This document shows, in pieces, positions 24,476 through 44,265 of a DNA stretch of 64,000 nucleotides. Location of the stretch: the NCBI RefSeq assembly GCF_027942865.1, contig NC_134509.1, positions 6,920,254-6,984,253 of the forward strand. Direction: 5' to 3'. Each line of letters opens with the position of its first letter. Position 1 is the first letter of the stretch. The translations under genes were made by a program, and so were the position numbers. Origin of the DNA: Odontesthes bonariensis (Eukaryota; Chordata; Actinopteri; Atheriniformes; Atherinopsidae). The notes beneath the pieces are model-generated. The model worked only from the letters and a program-made list of their open reading frames with translations. It had not been told where the DNA came from and did no database searches.

Positions 24476-24489
24476 AAATTAGATGTTCT

Positions 24490-24693
24490 GGGGCGGTCGG
24501 TGGCATAGTGTGTTAAGCAGCTGCCCCATGTACAGAGGCTACAGTCCTCGCTGCAGCTGGCCCTAGTTCGAGTCCCGCACCAAGCGGCCTTTTGCTGCAT
24601 GTCTGCCCCCTCTCTCTGCCCCTTGCTTCCTGTCTCTCGCCAACTGTCCTGTCATTAAAGGCATAAAAAGCCCCCCCCCCAAAAAAAATAAAT
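24490..24693 (+). mobile_element. tRNA-derived SINE with 14-bp target duplication
   Basis: The head carries an A-box-like GGTGGCATAGTG and a B-box AGTTCGAGTCCC, the internal RNA polymerase III promoter of tRNA-derived SINEs. The body is CT-rich and ends in a C-run and A-rich tail (AAAAAAAATAAAT). It is flanked by direct repeats at 24476-24489 (AAATTAGATGTTCT) and 24694-24707 (AAATTAAATGTTCT), 13 of 14 identical. This points to LINE-mediated insertion. A diverged inverse copy lies at 10815-10985. Confidence 0.8.
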
Positions 24694-24817
24694 AAATTAA
24701 ATGTTCTTTTCAAGTTGTCACAGAGTTATAGACGCACACTTAACATCTGTGCGTGATTTGTAATATTGTTTATAAGAAAACTGTCTGACTGTCAGTCGCA
24801 ATTTTGGCACTGGTGAT

Positions 24818-25314
24818 GTATGGAGGTTTTTCTATGCCATCAGAGTTTGAATATGAATTTCTAATATTGAATTTTTACAGCATCAAAATCAGACTTTGAA
24901 TTTAAAAAAACAACAGTGGAAAAAATTAATCCAGAGTAAAAAAATTCAACTTCAAAAAATCCAGTGGAAAAAAATTCAACTTACAAAAAAAAGAACCAGA
25001 CTCAACATCTTCCACTGAATTTTTTGAAGTTTAATTTTTTTCCACTGAAATTTTTTTAAAGGTGAATTTTTTTACACTGATTTTTTTTTTTAGATGTTGA
25101 TTTTTTTTACACAATTTTTTTTTTTTTTTTTGAATTTTTTTTTTTTTTTTTACACTGTTGATTTTTTTTAATTCAAAGTCTGATTTCGATGCTGTAAAAA
25201 TTCAATATTAGAAATTCATATTGAAACTGATGGCACAGAAAAACTTCCATACAACGTAAAAATTCAATATTAGAAATTCATATTGAAACTGATGGCACAG
25301 AAAAACTTCCATAC
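24818..25314. repeat. Foldback repeat with duplicated right arm
   Basis: The left arm (about 24818-24905: GTATGGAGGTTTTTC, then CTAATATTGAATTTTTACAG) is complementary to the right arm (about 25167-25252, ending GAAAAACTTCCATAC). The outer 60 bp of the right arm is repeated in tandem at 25256-25314. The centre is extremely A/T rich, with runs of A on the left and T on the right, so the whole block can fold into one long hairpin. No protein is encoded. It ends roughly 60 bp before the probable keap1 promoter. Confidence 0.85.
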
Positions 25315-25374
25315 TTTTGGACTTGCTTTTAGTTGAGTCTGAGAATTCCTTCTCAATAAAAGCGTGTGCCCTCC

Positions 25375-25479
25375 TGACGTAATTGGCCGCCGTTACACGT
25401 CAACGGAGGCGGGTTTAGAGACTTGGAGGCAGACTCTTACTGTGAAGGCGAGGGGAGGCCTGTACAATGCTTAGTCACG
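25375..25479 (+). promoter_or_regulatory. Probable keap1 promoter and non-coding first exon
   Basis: A GC-rich block interrupts AT-rich DNA. It has TGACGTAA (CRE/ATF-like) at 25375-25382, a GC box GGAGGCGGG at 25405-25413 and a consensus donor, ACG then GTGAGT, with the exon ending at 25479. CpGs continue to about 26050. No other gene starts here, and keap1 genes commonly have a non-coding first exon. The likely acceptor for the coding exon is CGCCTTCAG at about 29922-29930, although CTTCTCAG at about 29466 is an alternative. Inference from sequence only. Confidence 0.5.
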
Positions 25480-28400
25480 GTGAGTTACCGCTTTCCCCCC
25501 CTCCTCCTTCATATGTGGCTCACAGCTCGGCAGACCGTGATGGAAGGGCTGGTGAGTTTTTTTTATGATACATTTACGCAAGGAGCGACGACTAATACCA
25601 CTTGTGCGGACAGATTAGTGAGCTAGGGGGGTGGCTAGCAGTGGGAAAATGTTTTAAAGACGGATTTGTTAGCATGTTGGTGCTGGTATCGGCTCGCAGC
25701 CGTTACTCTGCTGTCTATTATTAGGAGCCTGTTTTGCTGTCAGCTCTGTTTCCGAAGCGTTTAACTTGTTATTTGTGGCGTCCGTCCTTTACGGTGGGAC
25801 CTCTTTGAGTTTACTGTCGTCGGAGACCCGCGTCTGTTTATAGCCTTTTTCACGCCAGCTCCCTGTAATATTTTTTTGGACGGAAACTAGCTCAGAAAAA
25901 TGATGACCTTACAGTCCCGGAGCGAAAGGGAAACAGCGCTTTGTGTGAAAGCTGTTTATGTCAGGTAGGTAGATGGCGCGGAAATCTAATTCCATCGCGG
26001 CTTATGTAAGAAGTAGCTCCGCTTCTGGGTCGTGTTTTGGTACATCCAGTTCCACTGTTTGCAGGGTAAGGAGTTCACTATGAGTCACCGAGGAGGGAAG
26101 CTCTTTGCCTAAAAAAAAAATGCCAATGTACGTAAAGCAGTGTTTATGCGTTCGTTACACCCTTTGCCCATCCGCGTTGTGCTGCTCTGTAGCATCAAAG
26201 TCGGTGCCAACATTGAGTTGGTCACCTAGTTAACTTCAGTTGTCTCCAGTTGTGCAGCCCCTGCTGAGTGGCAGCCAAGTGTTGCAGGCCCTGAAGGGCG
26301 GCTCCAAAACTGAGGTGCAGGGTCTGCTAGGGGTCTTCGGAGGCGACATGGGAAAAGTTTATTCTCAGGATTAGATCACATTGAGTATAAATCAGGGTGT
26401 ACTTCAGATGCTTTGCAGATATTTTTAATTTTTTTTTACATTTATTACTTTATTCTATTATTATTATTATTATTATTACATTTTTTGTTTTGTTCTTATG
26501 GCACCAAACAGACCAGGCCAAATTCCTTGTGATGTACAAATTACTTGACAATAAAACCTTTTCTGATTCTGATGCTGACACTATGATGTGCACCAGTAAT
26601 CTAAATCTGTGTCAAATAGGAAACCCCCGAGGTGCAACCGCTGGACTGATAGGTTTGCAGATTGCAAATTGCCACATTGCCCAATATTCAAGCCATCCTT
26701 TAAGCAAAACCACCCAAAATCTTTTGAGTGTTTTATCCCTTTAGAAAGCCTACTTTTGAATGTTAAGGGGGGGGAGGGGTGTGTGACAAAATAGGCAAAT
26801 GAAAGATATCCTGTTCATTGATTAACCCACTATTTGCTTTTCTCTCATTGAGTTTTTTTTTTGTTCTGGAGCAAAAGTATCTCACCCCAGGCCAGTTTTG
26901 ACCAAACTGTACTACCGTAGGTTATGATTGTTTACATTTGTCATACCCAAAACCTGGCATGATGTGCATGATTATTTCTGGAATATCAGAGGTCTGGAGC
27001 AGATACACACTGATACTTGAGTAGCCTGTTTGTCTGCCTTAGACTTTGGGCGAGTTGAGCAATATGTTCAGCGTGAAACTATGTTACCCAGAAACCGAGA
27101 GGGAGAACAGCTCTGCAATAAATCTGAAACATAATGTGTTTCATATTACAGCGAGTTTAACGCGCTGACGAGCTTATGACAAGCCTCTTGATGGCATTTC
27201 ACTCATGACTGTCTGCTGATTACAGTTTATCTTTTCTTTATCATTGTTTTTGTTTTTTTTTCTCTTCATTGATACTAATTTAACAGAACAGTTGTTAAGT
27301 AACAGAGCCGTATCGGACAGCCTGTCCGCTGCGTCCTCTCTTATCACCACCTCAGCCCTGTGTGTGCATGTAGGTGCACAACTTTTAGGCGCTGTGTTAT
27401 ACAAGTGAACACTCACAGCGACATTGTTGCTGAGTAACTATGACTCTTCCTATTCAGAGATCAGCAGACAGTCAGTTGCGATCTGTTCTTTGTACTTTGT
27501 GGCCGTCGCAGGCAGTTCACGTTCTGAAAAGCAGAAGTTCGAATGGCAGAAAAGTGAGATGTTCGTTTTGCTGCATCCCTCTTGGTCCGCTTTTATGGTC
27601 CTCTGCGGATCTGTGCCGACATGGTCCCTGTATAGAAAAAATGAACTTCCAAACCAGCCTGCAGAGCCGTCTCCTGCTTGCTTTTGTATCCCCTGCACAA
27701 CTGCCATAATTGTTTTATACTTGCTTGATCTAAATCATTCGAGCTGGACTGCTTTATTCCTCATCATCATTGCTTTCATTTCCCCTAAACCTTTATGAGA
27801 GCACCAGAGAGCTCTCACGAAAAGGTCGCACTCTAATAATTAGGCCTGTAACAACAATTGATAGAGTATCGGCATTTATTTGAGATGGTCTCTGATAATT
27901 ATCTTTATTGATTCCTTGTCGCATCCCTGTCTTCTGCTGCATTTTTTTTTTTATTTTTTATTTTTGTTCAGCAGCCCTTAGACCAAATTCACAATTTTCA
28001 GTATAGTTCGCATCACACTGTGTGTTTCTCTTGTGGTGGGAAGTTTTGAAATCCAGGGGATCTTGCTCACACTGACATTTTTCGCCCAAACTTAACCCCC
28101 AACTGGTCTGAGCGATTACCATCAAGCATGACAGCTGGCACTGTCATACGGACGAATATCTCTCTCGTCACAGACGTCATATTATCATACAAGCAGCTCC
28201 TGGTGTTACGTGTCTGATTTGCTCAACTGGTTGTTGGAGAAAACTGTCAGTTTCTCTGCGGCTTGAGCAAGTCTGTCGTGACGTTGCACACTCTCAATGA
28301 TGTTTAACCCATTTTCTGCTTTTTCAGATTTTAATGCGTCCGTGTTCCTTTGCTCGACATCTCTTGCGCTCTCGTCTGCTGTAGCTCCTTGAGGGTTTAA

Positions 28401-30430
28401 TCATCGCTCCTCCTCCCGTGTCGTCTCCTTGAAGATGTCAAAATCCCTAAATATCCCGTTAGAGAATGAGTGGTCTCTGCAAGTTTCACTCATCACATCA
28501 CCGGAGCCTTGACACATAGCGTTTGTTGACCGCCCTATTTGAGACCAGAAATCCCCATCGAGTCTTTTTTTTTCGAAGTTTGAGGTTTTGCTGCTACTCT
28601 GTCAGTCTTATTGTGGCCCCATTTTTGGCTGTTGGGACGTAAATCCTATAAACAGCTGCAGCACTGCACTGTGCACACCTTGATTCTCAGGTAGATTATT
28701 AAGCAGCAGTTGGTTGAGAGACAAAAAGCTGGCGTTCCAAGGGTTGTAATATTTAAAAAAAATAAAATAAAAAAATCCCTCTTGATAAGCTGTGCGTTTA
28801 GTATAAATTTTTTTTTTAATTTAACTTGACAAAATAAAAGATTCCTGTGGATCTAAAAAAAAAGTAACCCTTGATTCTCATGAATAGATCATATTTGTTG
28901 AGGTTGTTACATGTTTGCTAGACGTCAGTGTGTGTGTGTTGGATTCTGCGGGTTGTTGCGTAAACTGTTCCCTCTGTTCCGGTCCCAGCTGGATTGGTCA
29001 CAGAGTCAAAAACACACTGTGTTATGCCGGACAACTAAATTCGAGCCTTGTTAAAGTCACTTCAGAGTCCTTCAGAATTAAATATCACCTCCTCACTGCT
29101 CCTTACATGCTAATCTGTACAGAGGTTTGCATTTTGTTTTAAGGTTTAGAGGCTGTGAAGCTTCTTTTGTCGTGGAATGGAACGGTGGATCAAATAGTCT
29201 TTGTTTTTGTTTTTTATCAAGCTAGCATGTTTATAGGTCAGTGGACATAGGGCATGATGCCAGTTTGTGTCTTTGCATCAATAAACTTTATCTGATTAAG
29301 TCTGTAAGGACCTATTTGTGCTGAGTCATTTGTTGCGTAAAACAGCGTGCTCGTCAGCGTTAATGTGGGTTAGTTTTTTGTTTTTTTTCAACAGAACAAA
29401 TCAGAGTTATATCTTTTTCAATGCATATGATATACATACAAACTTTCTCTTCCCTTCTCTTCTCAGCTGTCAGCTAAAGCAACTGCTTGGTAGTAAACAC
29501 GGTGGTGCAAAGGAATTCCAAGGAAGCCGTCTCAGAAGAAGACCATTCATCAGCTCTCCTTCCCTCTCTATTCCAAAGTGCTCCAAGTGACGCTTGTGAT
29601 GCTTTTGGCACTTGATTCTCTTCTTGCCCTTTAGGGTCAACAAGCTCTGAACTGCCATATTTTCCGTGTCTGACTCAGCTGATTCCATCCAAACTGTCAT
29701 CTTAAGTAGGTTTGAATGACTTTTGACTTTTTATACTGAAGCAGCAAGCACTTAAGTAAATCAGTTCCGAGACTGGAAATGCGCTCATGATTAGAGTTTT
29801 ACTTTTAGATTATCTGAACCATTGCTTTGTTGAGGGCATTTGAGCAATAAATTTGGAAAGAAAAACTTTTTCCGTAATCAAGAGGCACGGTGCCACCATT
29901 TATTTATTTTTTTTCTTCGTTCGCCTTCAGGAATGATTATCAGAGTTTCTGTCGACGTCGCTGAGGAGGGGAAAGAAAAGCTGTTCCGTAGCCAAGACAA
30001 ACAGTTGACTGAAAGATCCCTTTGAGTCATAGTTGTCATTTTTAAGAAACGTCATTAGTCTATTCTGCGAAGCTTAACCAGAAGAATTCTCAACTTCAAA
30101 CATTTCCATCATGTTGGAACTGCAGCGGGCAACAGTGCACCGAGCCACGAGAGGCAGCTCCCACACCAGTTTCTTGTGATGTCGTAATGAGCAGCGCAGC
30201 TGGACTCAAGTACTGAACAGAACAAGGAAGTTTTCATAAATAAGACTTTCAATCAGACCAGGCACACCCAAGAGAGCTGGGAGCTGTCTGTGTACCCACC
30301 TGCCGATTACCTCAGTTTGAACTCCATTCTTTAAAATTTTACCCATGCCTGCATGTGGCGCGAGGATGCCCCATAACACTACCAGCTGTTCTTGAGAAAG
30401 AGTCGGAAGGGGAGAAAGGGTACATAGGAA
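25480..30430 (+). other. Probable keap1 first intron and 5' UTR
   Basis: No separate gene is seen. It contains an ATT trinucleotide run at about 26457-26479 and poly-T/poly-A tracts around 27945 and 28750. Frames of up to 124 codons (27424-27798) have no family resemblance. Bases from about 29931 to 30430 are probably 5' UTR of the coding exon. Confidence 0.4.
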
Positions 30431-39289
<8,859 letters not shown>

Positions 39290-42200
39290 AAGTTCAGCGC
39301 CAGATGCTGTCAGCCTCACTCCAAAACTCACCTCTGTCCCAAATCAAGATGAGGACAGAGGTGAGCTGGAACGACACAGCCTGCCTCACTGACTCTCGAA
39401 GAAAAAATTTTCAATATCAGTAGTATTCTATTCTCAGTGCACCGCTGATATTCCTCCATGGGGTGACGAGAACTTTCTGCATTCAACCATCCAAATTAAG
39501 TATGACCCCCCCCTCCCCAGACGATCCAGGTCCCGTGACTAACCTCCGACTCATTTGTTGGTGGTGCGATGTTGCAGAGCGTGTAAGTGTTCACATGTGG
39601 CGTTTCAAGCCCTCAGACCATCTTTTATCAGAGAAGGGCTGCAAACTAAGGAAGTCATTCTATTGGCTCAAAGAGTCATCAGGGTCTCATGTTTCATTCG
39701 AATCTGATAGGAGAGGAAATTACGAGATAATGGCAACAAAAGTAGCATTTGTCTGTATAAGCGGTAGAGTTCGAAGTGCCATTATAGTGCCCGTGGGCAT
39801 TATTGTTATCAGTATATTATCTTGGAGTCTTTGTTACAGATTCAGTCCACGTGTAGAAATCAATGGTCACAAGATGAAGCTCCTGCTTGACAATGGGCTT
39901 CATGAAAGAATTTTTTTTTTAATTTAGTTTTATGTAAAAACTTCTTTTTTTCTTTTGCAAAGTCTTGTTCCAGTTCACAGTGTGATTTGCGAAATCTGCC
40001 GCAAAACGAGTGCAAAACCATCTCAAACGCTGGAACTTCAGGTCTATCAAAGTGACGGTGGGGTTGTTTTACAAAAGAAGCTCGCTGCCTTTCCGTACAT
40101 GACCATAATACGAGTTGGCAGTCACAGGAATCTGCCACCCAGCCGTTGGTTCACTAAATGCACCTTGCTAAAATCAACAGTCCCACAATACATTCCAGTT
40201 TCATGACGGCTAAAATGTTTTGTTTTTGTTGCCTTTTAATCTTGACCCACAGACACGGGTGTTTCTGATTTGTTTAAGACTTTTATAAATGAGAGAAATT
40301 AGTGGAAAAAATATTGGGGAAAACATGTTTTTATAATCGAGTATCAATAACACACTGACCATCCTAAATGGTGGTCGAGTTCACTTAACACCTCCCCAAA
40401 ACATCGCAGCTCTCATGCAGGGAGGACTTTCTGTTGCGTTAAAGCGCCTTTGTGTGATGTGTCTGATGATAAATTGGCAGCAGGTCGTGTTGTGGACAAT
40501 ATTCGTGACCAGAAGTGGCAATAATACGACTCCATTGAGGCATAACTGCATCCAAATGCCAACCTGTGTATACGAGTGGTTCTTGCATGAAGCCCATTGT
40601 CTCAAATTCAAGTTTCGGTACAAGAGATGCCGGAAGTCGGGTTGACAGCAAATGCATCTTTTCGTCTCTGTACATGAAATGTGAAATTTTTAGAAAAAGA
40701 CTCCGTTTGTCTCCTCAGGCTCCCACAGAAATCTGTTGGTGGTTGTGCAAAGCACGACTGAAATGAAGAAAGGAGTTTAGACTGTTCAGAGGAAGCATAC
40801 TGTAGCATTTGGAAACCTGGATTCAAACTTCTCATTGAATGTGTTTTTATATGTGTGTGTGTATGTGTGTGTGTGTGTGTGTATATATATACACACACAT
40901 ATAAAAAGAAAAAACACTAACCACTGACAGAATACGAAACGCTCCCCCACCTGCTGTTGTCTTTTTTTTTTTTTTTTGGTTGTTTTGGTTTTCGTATCCA
41001 AGAGACCTCAGAAACGGAAGTGACCATATTTGTGCAGTAGTGTTCAAATACTGTATACTAATGACAAAAACTCGCTTAAATAAGTGTATTTGTAACAGCA
41101 ATTTAAGCTACAAAAGTTTTTAAGAGATGTTTTGTACATTGATAATCTAAGAAGTCTTGTACAGAATTCCAGAGTTCACTTTTTTTATTTATTTGTTCAA
41201 ATCATTTTTTTTTTCTCTTCTGGTTTTCTCGTTGCTTTAAACTGACATCGGCTTTGTTCTCGACCTGACTCTTGGTGTAGTGTTTTTTTTTTGAATAACC
41301 AGCATGCAATGGAACTCAGCGAGAATGCCTGTTGATAATTTTGGATGTTTGTTAAAGAAAAAGAAAAAAAAAAATGCTTCACCTTTTAAAAAAGGGACTT
41401 TTTTTTTCTCTTCTCCAGTCGGTCGTTGGAATGGAAATTAGAATATTTAGTCTGCTTTGTACATTTTCTTTTCCCAGCAAAAAAAAAACGGGAAAAAAAA
41501 CATAAATCTGTTTCTTGTACTGCTCCAGTCTTCTAATAATTACATTTTTTTTTTCCCAACTGTCTGCCTGCATCTGTCCGTCTGTCTGTCTGTCTTACCA
41601 AAAAAAAAACGTGCGCTCATCTTGAGGGTATCACATCCAAACAGGTTTTAATGGTTCAGAAATTACAACCAGTGTTCAGAATATTTTTGAAGTGATCAGC
41701 CATTGCTGTAAAGGAACATTTTTCTTCAAAGCCAGAGCAGCTCTGGAGTAGCTTTTTCTTGATCTGAAGGAAACGGCGCCTGTAAGACAAACACGTGGGC
41801 GTGCATGGCTTCCAACTTAACTTGGTCACCAGTGTTCACTGATGTGACAGCAGCAAGTTTTTTTTTTTTGTTGTTGTTGTTTTTAGTGAAGCTGAATGTT
41901 CTGTGACACCTGAGTCCATCGCAGGTTCTCAAGCTGAGTGAGCTGCTTTGCTGGAGACGAAACTAAAGGAAGAAAGATCCTCCAAAAGAAAACAACTGAA
42001 GGCAGCAGCGTTTAAAGGCTTTACGAAGTCTCACCGAGAAGGAAACTCATTTTTCGGGATGTTCGTGGGCTCAAGACTTCGGGCAGTCACTGACTGCAAG
42101 GGATTCTCGAGCAAATATCTGATTTCCTTCTTTCTTTTTTTAAATAGTTGTCAATTTTTTTTAAGTGCTCTTACATATTAAGGAGCTATAATTCCTAAAT

Positions 42201-43379
42201 TCTTCCTCCCACTTAAAAAAAAAACCAAACTTCATATTAAAGCTGGAGCTATGCTTAAAGCAATAATCCACCATACGAATGGGAATTGAATAAGTTTTAT
42301 TTGACATCTTTAAAACCAAAACCGTGTTCAGGTCCAAATATTTTCTGACCTACTTCTGGGTCACCTTTACATTTGTGCGGGTTTTCAAAGCAGCAGTGAC
42401 CACTGGAGGGAGCTAAAGCTCCTTTATGTGGAACGAAGCTCTTATTACCACATTAAATTTAAAACAGCTCAATGCTACCACATTCATTTTAACCATAGAT
42501 ATTCATGGCAAATGGCCGCTTTTTTTTTTTTTTCTTTTTTTTTTAAATGATCTTTCTTTGATGTACGTGCTCGTCGGTCTGCACTTGAGTAGGTATCCCA
42601 TTTAACGACCACCCATGATTTCTATCTATCAACACATCTAATTTCCTGTCTAAGCCTGGCAGGTGGATGTGGATGTGAGCCGTTATTAAATCGTCCAAAG
42701 GGAAAACATCCCGGCTTACGAGTATTAAGAGAGAATCTCAGCAAAGAAAGAGGCAGACCTTTAGAAAAAAGAAGAAAAAAAACCCTTTTATACTGTTACA
42801 TCAATGCCATAATCCTAAGAAAGACTTTTACTGCACATTAACTTTTGCTGTTAGACTCTTCAGTAATTATTAGCAGTGTCATAGCTCACACTGTTTATGC
42901 TGCAATGAATTTAACCTTCTACACTGTGAGAAAAAGAAGAGCTGAAGCTTAAAGTAATCCCAACCCCTCTCACTGTTTCAACGCCTTATAGAGAAAGGGG
43001 GATATGTTGGGGTATATCTTACTTTGTAAAGGCACTTCAGGAAATAGTGGTTTTCTACAATCTCCTACATATATAGTGTATTTAAATACTTTGGTCCTGA
43101 TCAGCCAAGCTTAATATGAAATGACAGGTAGGTGCAGTACTTATCAGTCAGAGCCTTACAAAAGAAATCCCTTTGTGGCTTTTCAGCCTAGTCAATAAAT
43201 GCCAATGAAAACACTGGTGACAGTAAAAACATGGATCAATAAAGGATTATTGATAGAGGCTCCTCGGGCTTTATGAGGGTTAATTAATGTTTTAAAGGGA
43301 CTCACTGAGAGTGGGTTTATTTTGAAATTGCTCTCCGGAAGTGTCGTGTCACGTTTCGCTGCCTTCACACTGCGCTCCT
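39290..43379 (+). other. Probable keap1 3' UTR and intergenic DNA
   Basis: T-rich, gene-free sequence with several poly-T/poly-A runs (40962-40977, 41202-41215, 42520-42545). No unambiguous poly(A) site: ATTAAA at 42236-42241 and AATAAA near 43194 are candidates. The 154-codon frame 39463-39927 lacks any recognisable motif. Confidence 0.4.
40850..40899. repeat. TG/TA microsatellite with a 26-bp palindrome
   Basis: A TG-repeat array runs into TA and then CA repeats, so bases 40874-40899 form a perfect palindrome centred on GTATATATATAC. Confidence 0.9.
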
Positions 43380-43453
43380 CTGAGGTGATGTAGAAAAAGA
43401 AAAAAAGAGACAAACTTCCCCCCCGGACCCCAGTGGATCCTATCCGGACTCAG
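43380..43453 (+). promoter_or_regulatory. Probable lrrc8e promoter-proximal non-coding exon
   Basis: GC content rises around 43420-43560, and a consensus donor (CTCAG then GTAAGC) ends a putative exon at 43453. The matching acceptor CTTCTCCCCAG is at 44064-44074, 50 bp before the lrrc8e ATG. The transcription start itself is not defined. Confidence 0.5.
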
Positions 43454-44124
43454 GTAAGCCTCGCCCGGCGGACGCCGCTTGTGTCGGCTCCGGAACTACT
43501 TTTCGGGAATTTAAAGTTGAGTTTCAAGGGCGGCAGGTGTTCTTTGGAGCGCGCGCCCGTGTGTTTGCGTGACTTAATACGAATTAAGTTTGGAACAGTT
43601 TGAGGAAAAAGCATTTGGGAAGTCGCCTGTGTTCAAAAAGAAGCGGTGCTGTGAAGATGCCTCTGATAACTCGGGGGTGTTAGAATCCTCCAACCAGCCT
43701 GCTGCGGTTGTTTCTGTATTTATCCGCGTTGAAAGGTCACAGAAATATATGAGGCTCATTACTCTTTTTTTTTTTTTTTTTTTAGATGCGTGTCAGTGAT
43801 AATAGCTCTTAAACGATATATTACGCTACATGACGAAGGGAATTTTCCTTTCACGGTTTCCTCACTTCTTTCCTCAGAGGTGGTGTAGGAGGTTTGTTTT
43901 TTTTTTGTTGTCCGAGTAGTTTTTCCGCTTTGGATCTACATTCAGTCCTGAATCAGACTCCATTCATTCGTCGATTCGTATCTCGCTGTGTGTACTTGTG
44001 TGTCTTATATTTCAAACCTCTGAAACAATGTTCTCTGGAGACTGCAGTGAGCTGAATGCCCGTCTTCTCCCCAGAGTTCAGATCCACTCCTCTCTGTCCT
44101 CTGTGTGGTGCGGCTGAAGCCACG

Positions 44125-44265
44125 ATGATCGCGCTGGGGGAATTCAGAAACCTCGGCACGGAGCAGAACTCCAAGTTTCGGGTGCTCAAACCATGGTGGG
44201 ATGTTTTCTCAGAATACCTGTGCGTTGCTATGCTCATGATCGGAGTCTTTGGGTGCACCTTGCAG
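44125..44265 (+). CDS. lrrc8e: lrrc8e coding exon 1
   Basis: Encodes residues 1-47, the short cytoplasmic N-terminus that lines the pore plus TM1, ending TLQ. Donor GTGAGT at 44266. The exon break after TLQ is the position I recall for LRRC8 genes. Confidence 0.92.

Noticed and set aside
39463-39927. A 154-codon open frame downstream of keap1
   Set aside because: No motif, no splice context and no similarity that I recognise; it lies in the probable keap1 3' UTR.
44056-44124. An in-frame upstream ATG that would lengthen LRRC8E by 23 residues
   Set aside because: It lies before a good splice acceptor at 44073-44074, and the family start MI(A/P) fits the ATG at 44125.
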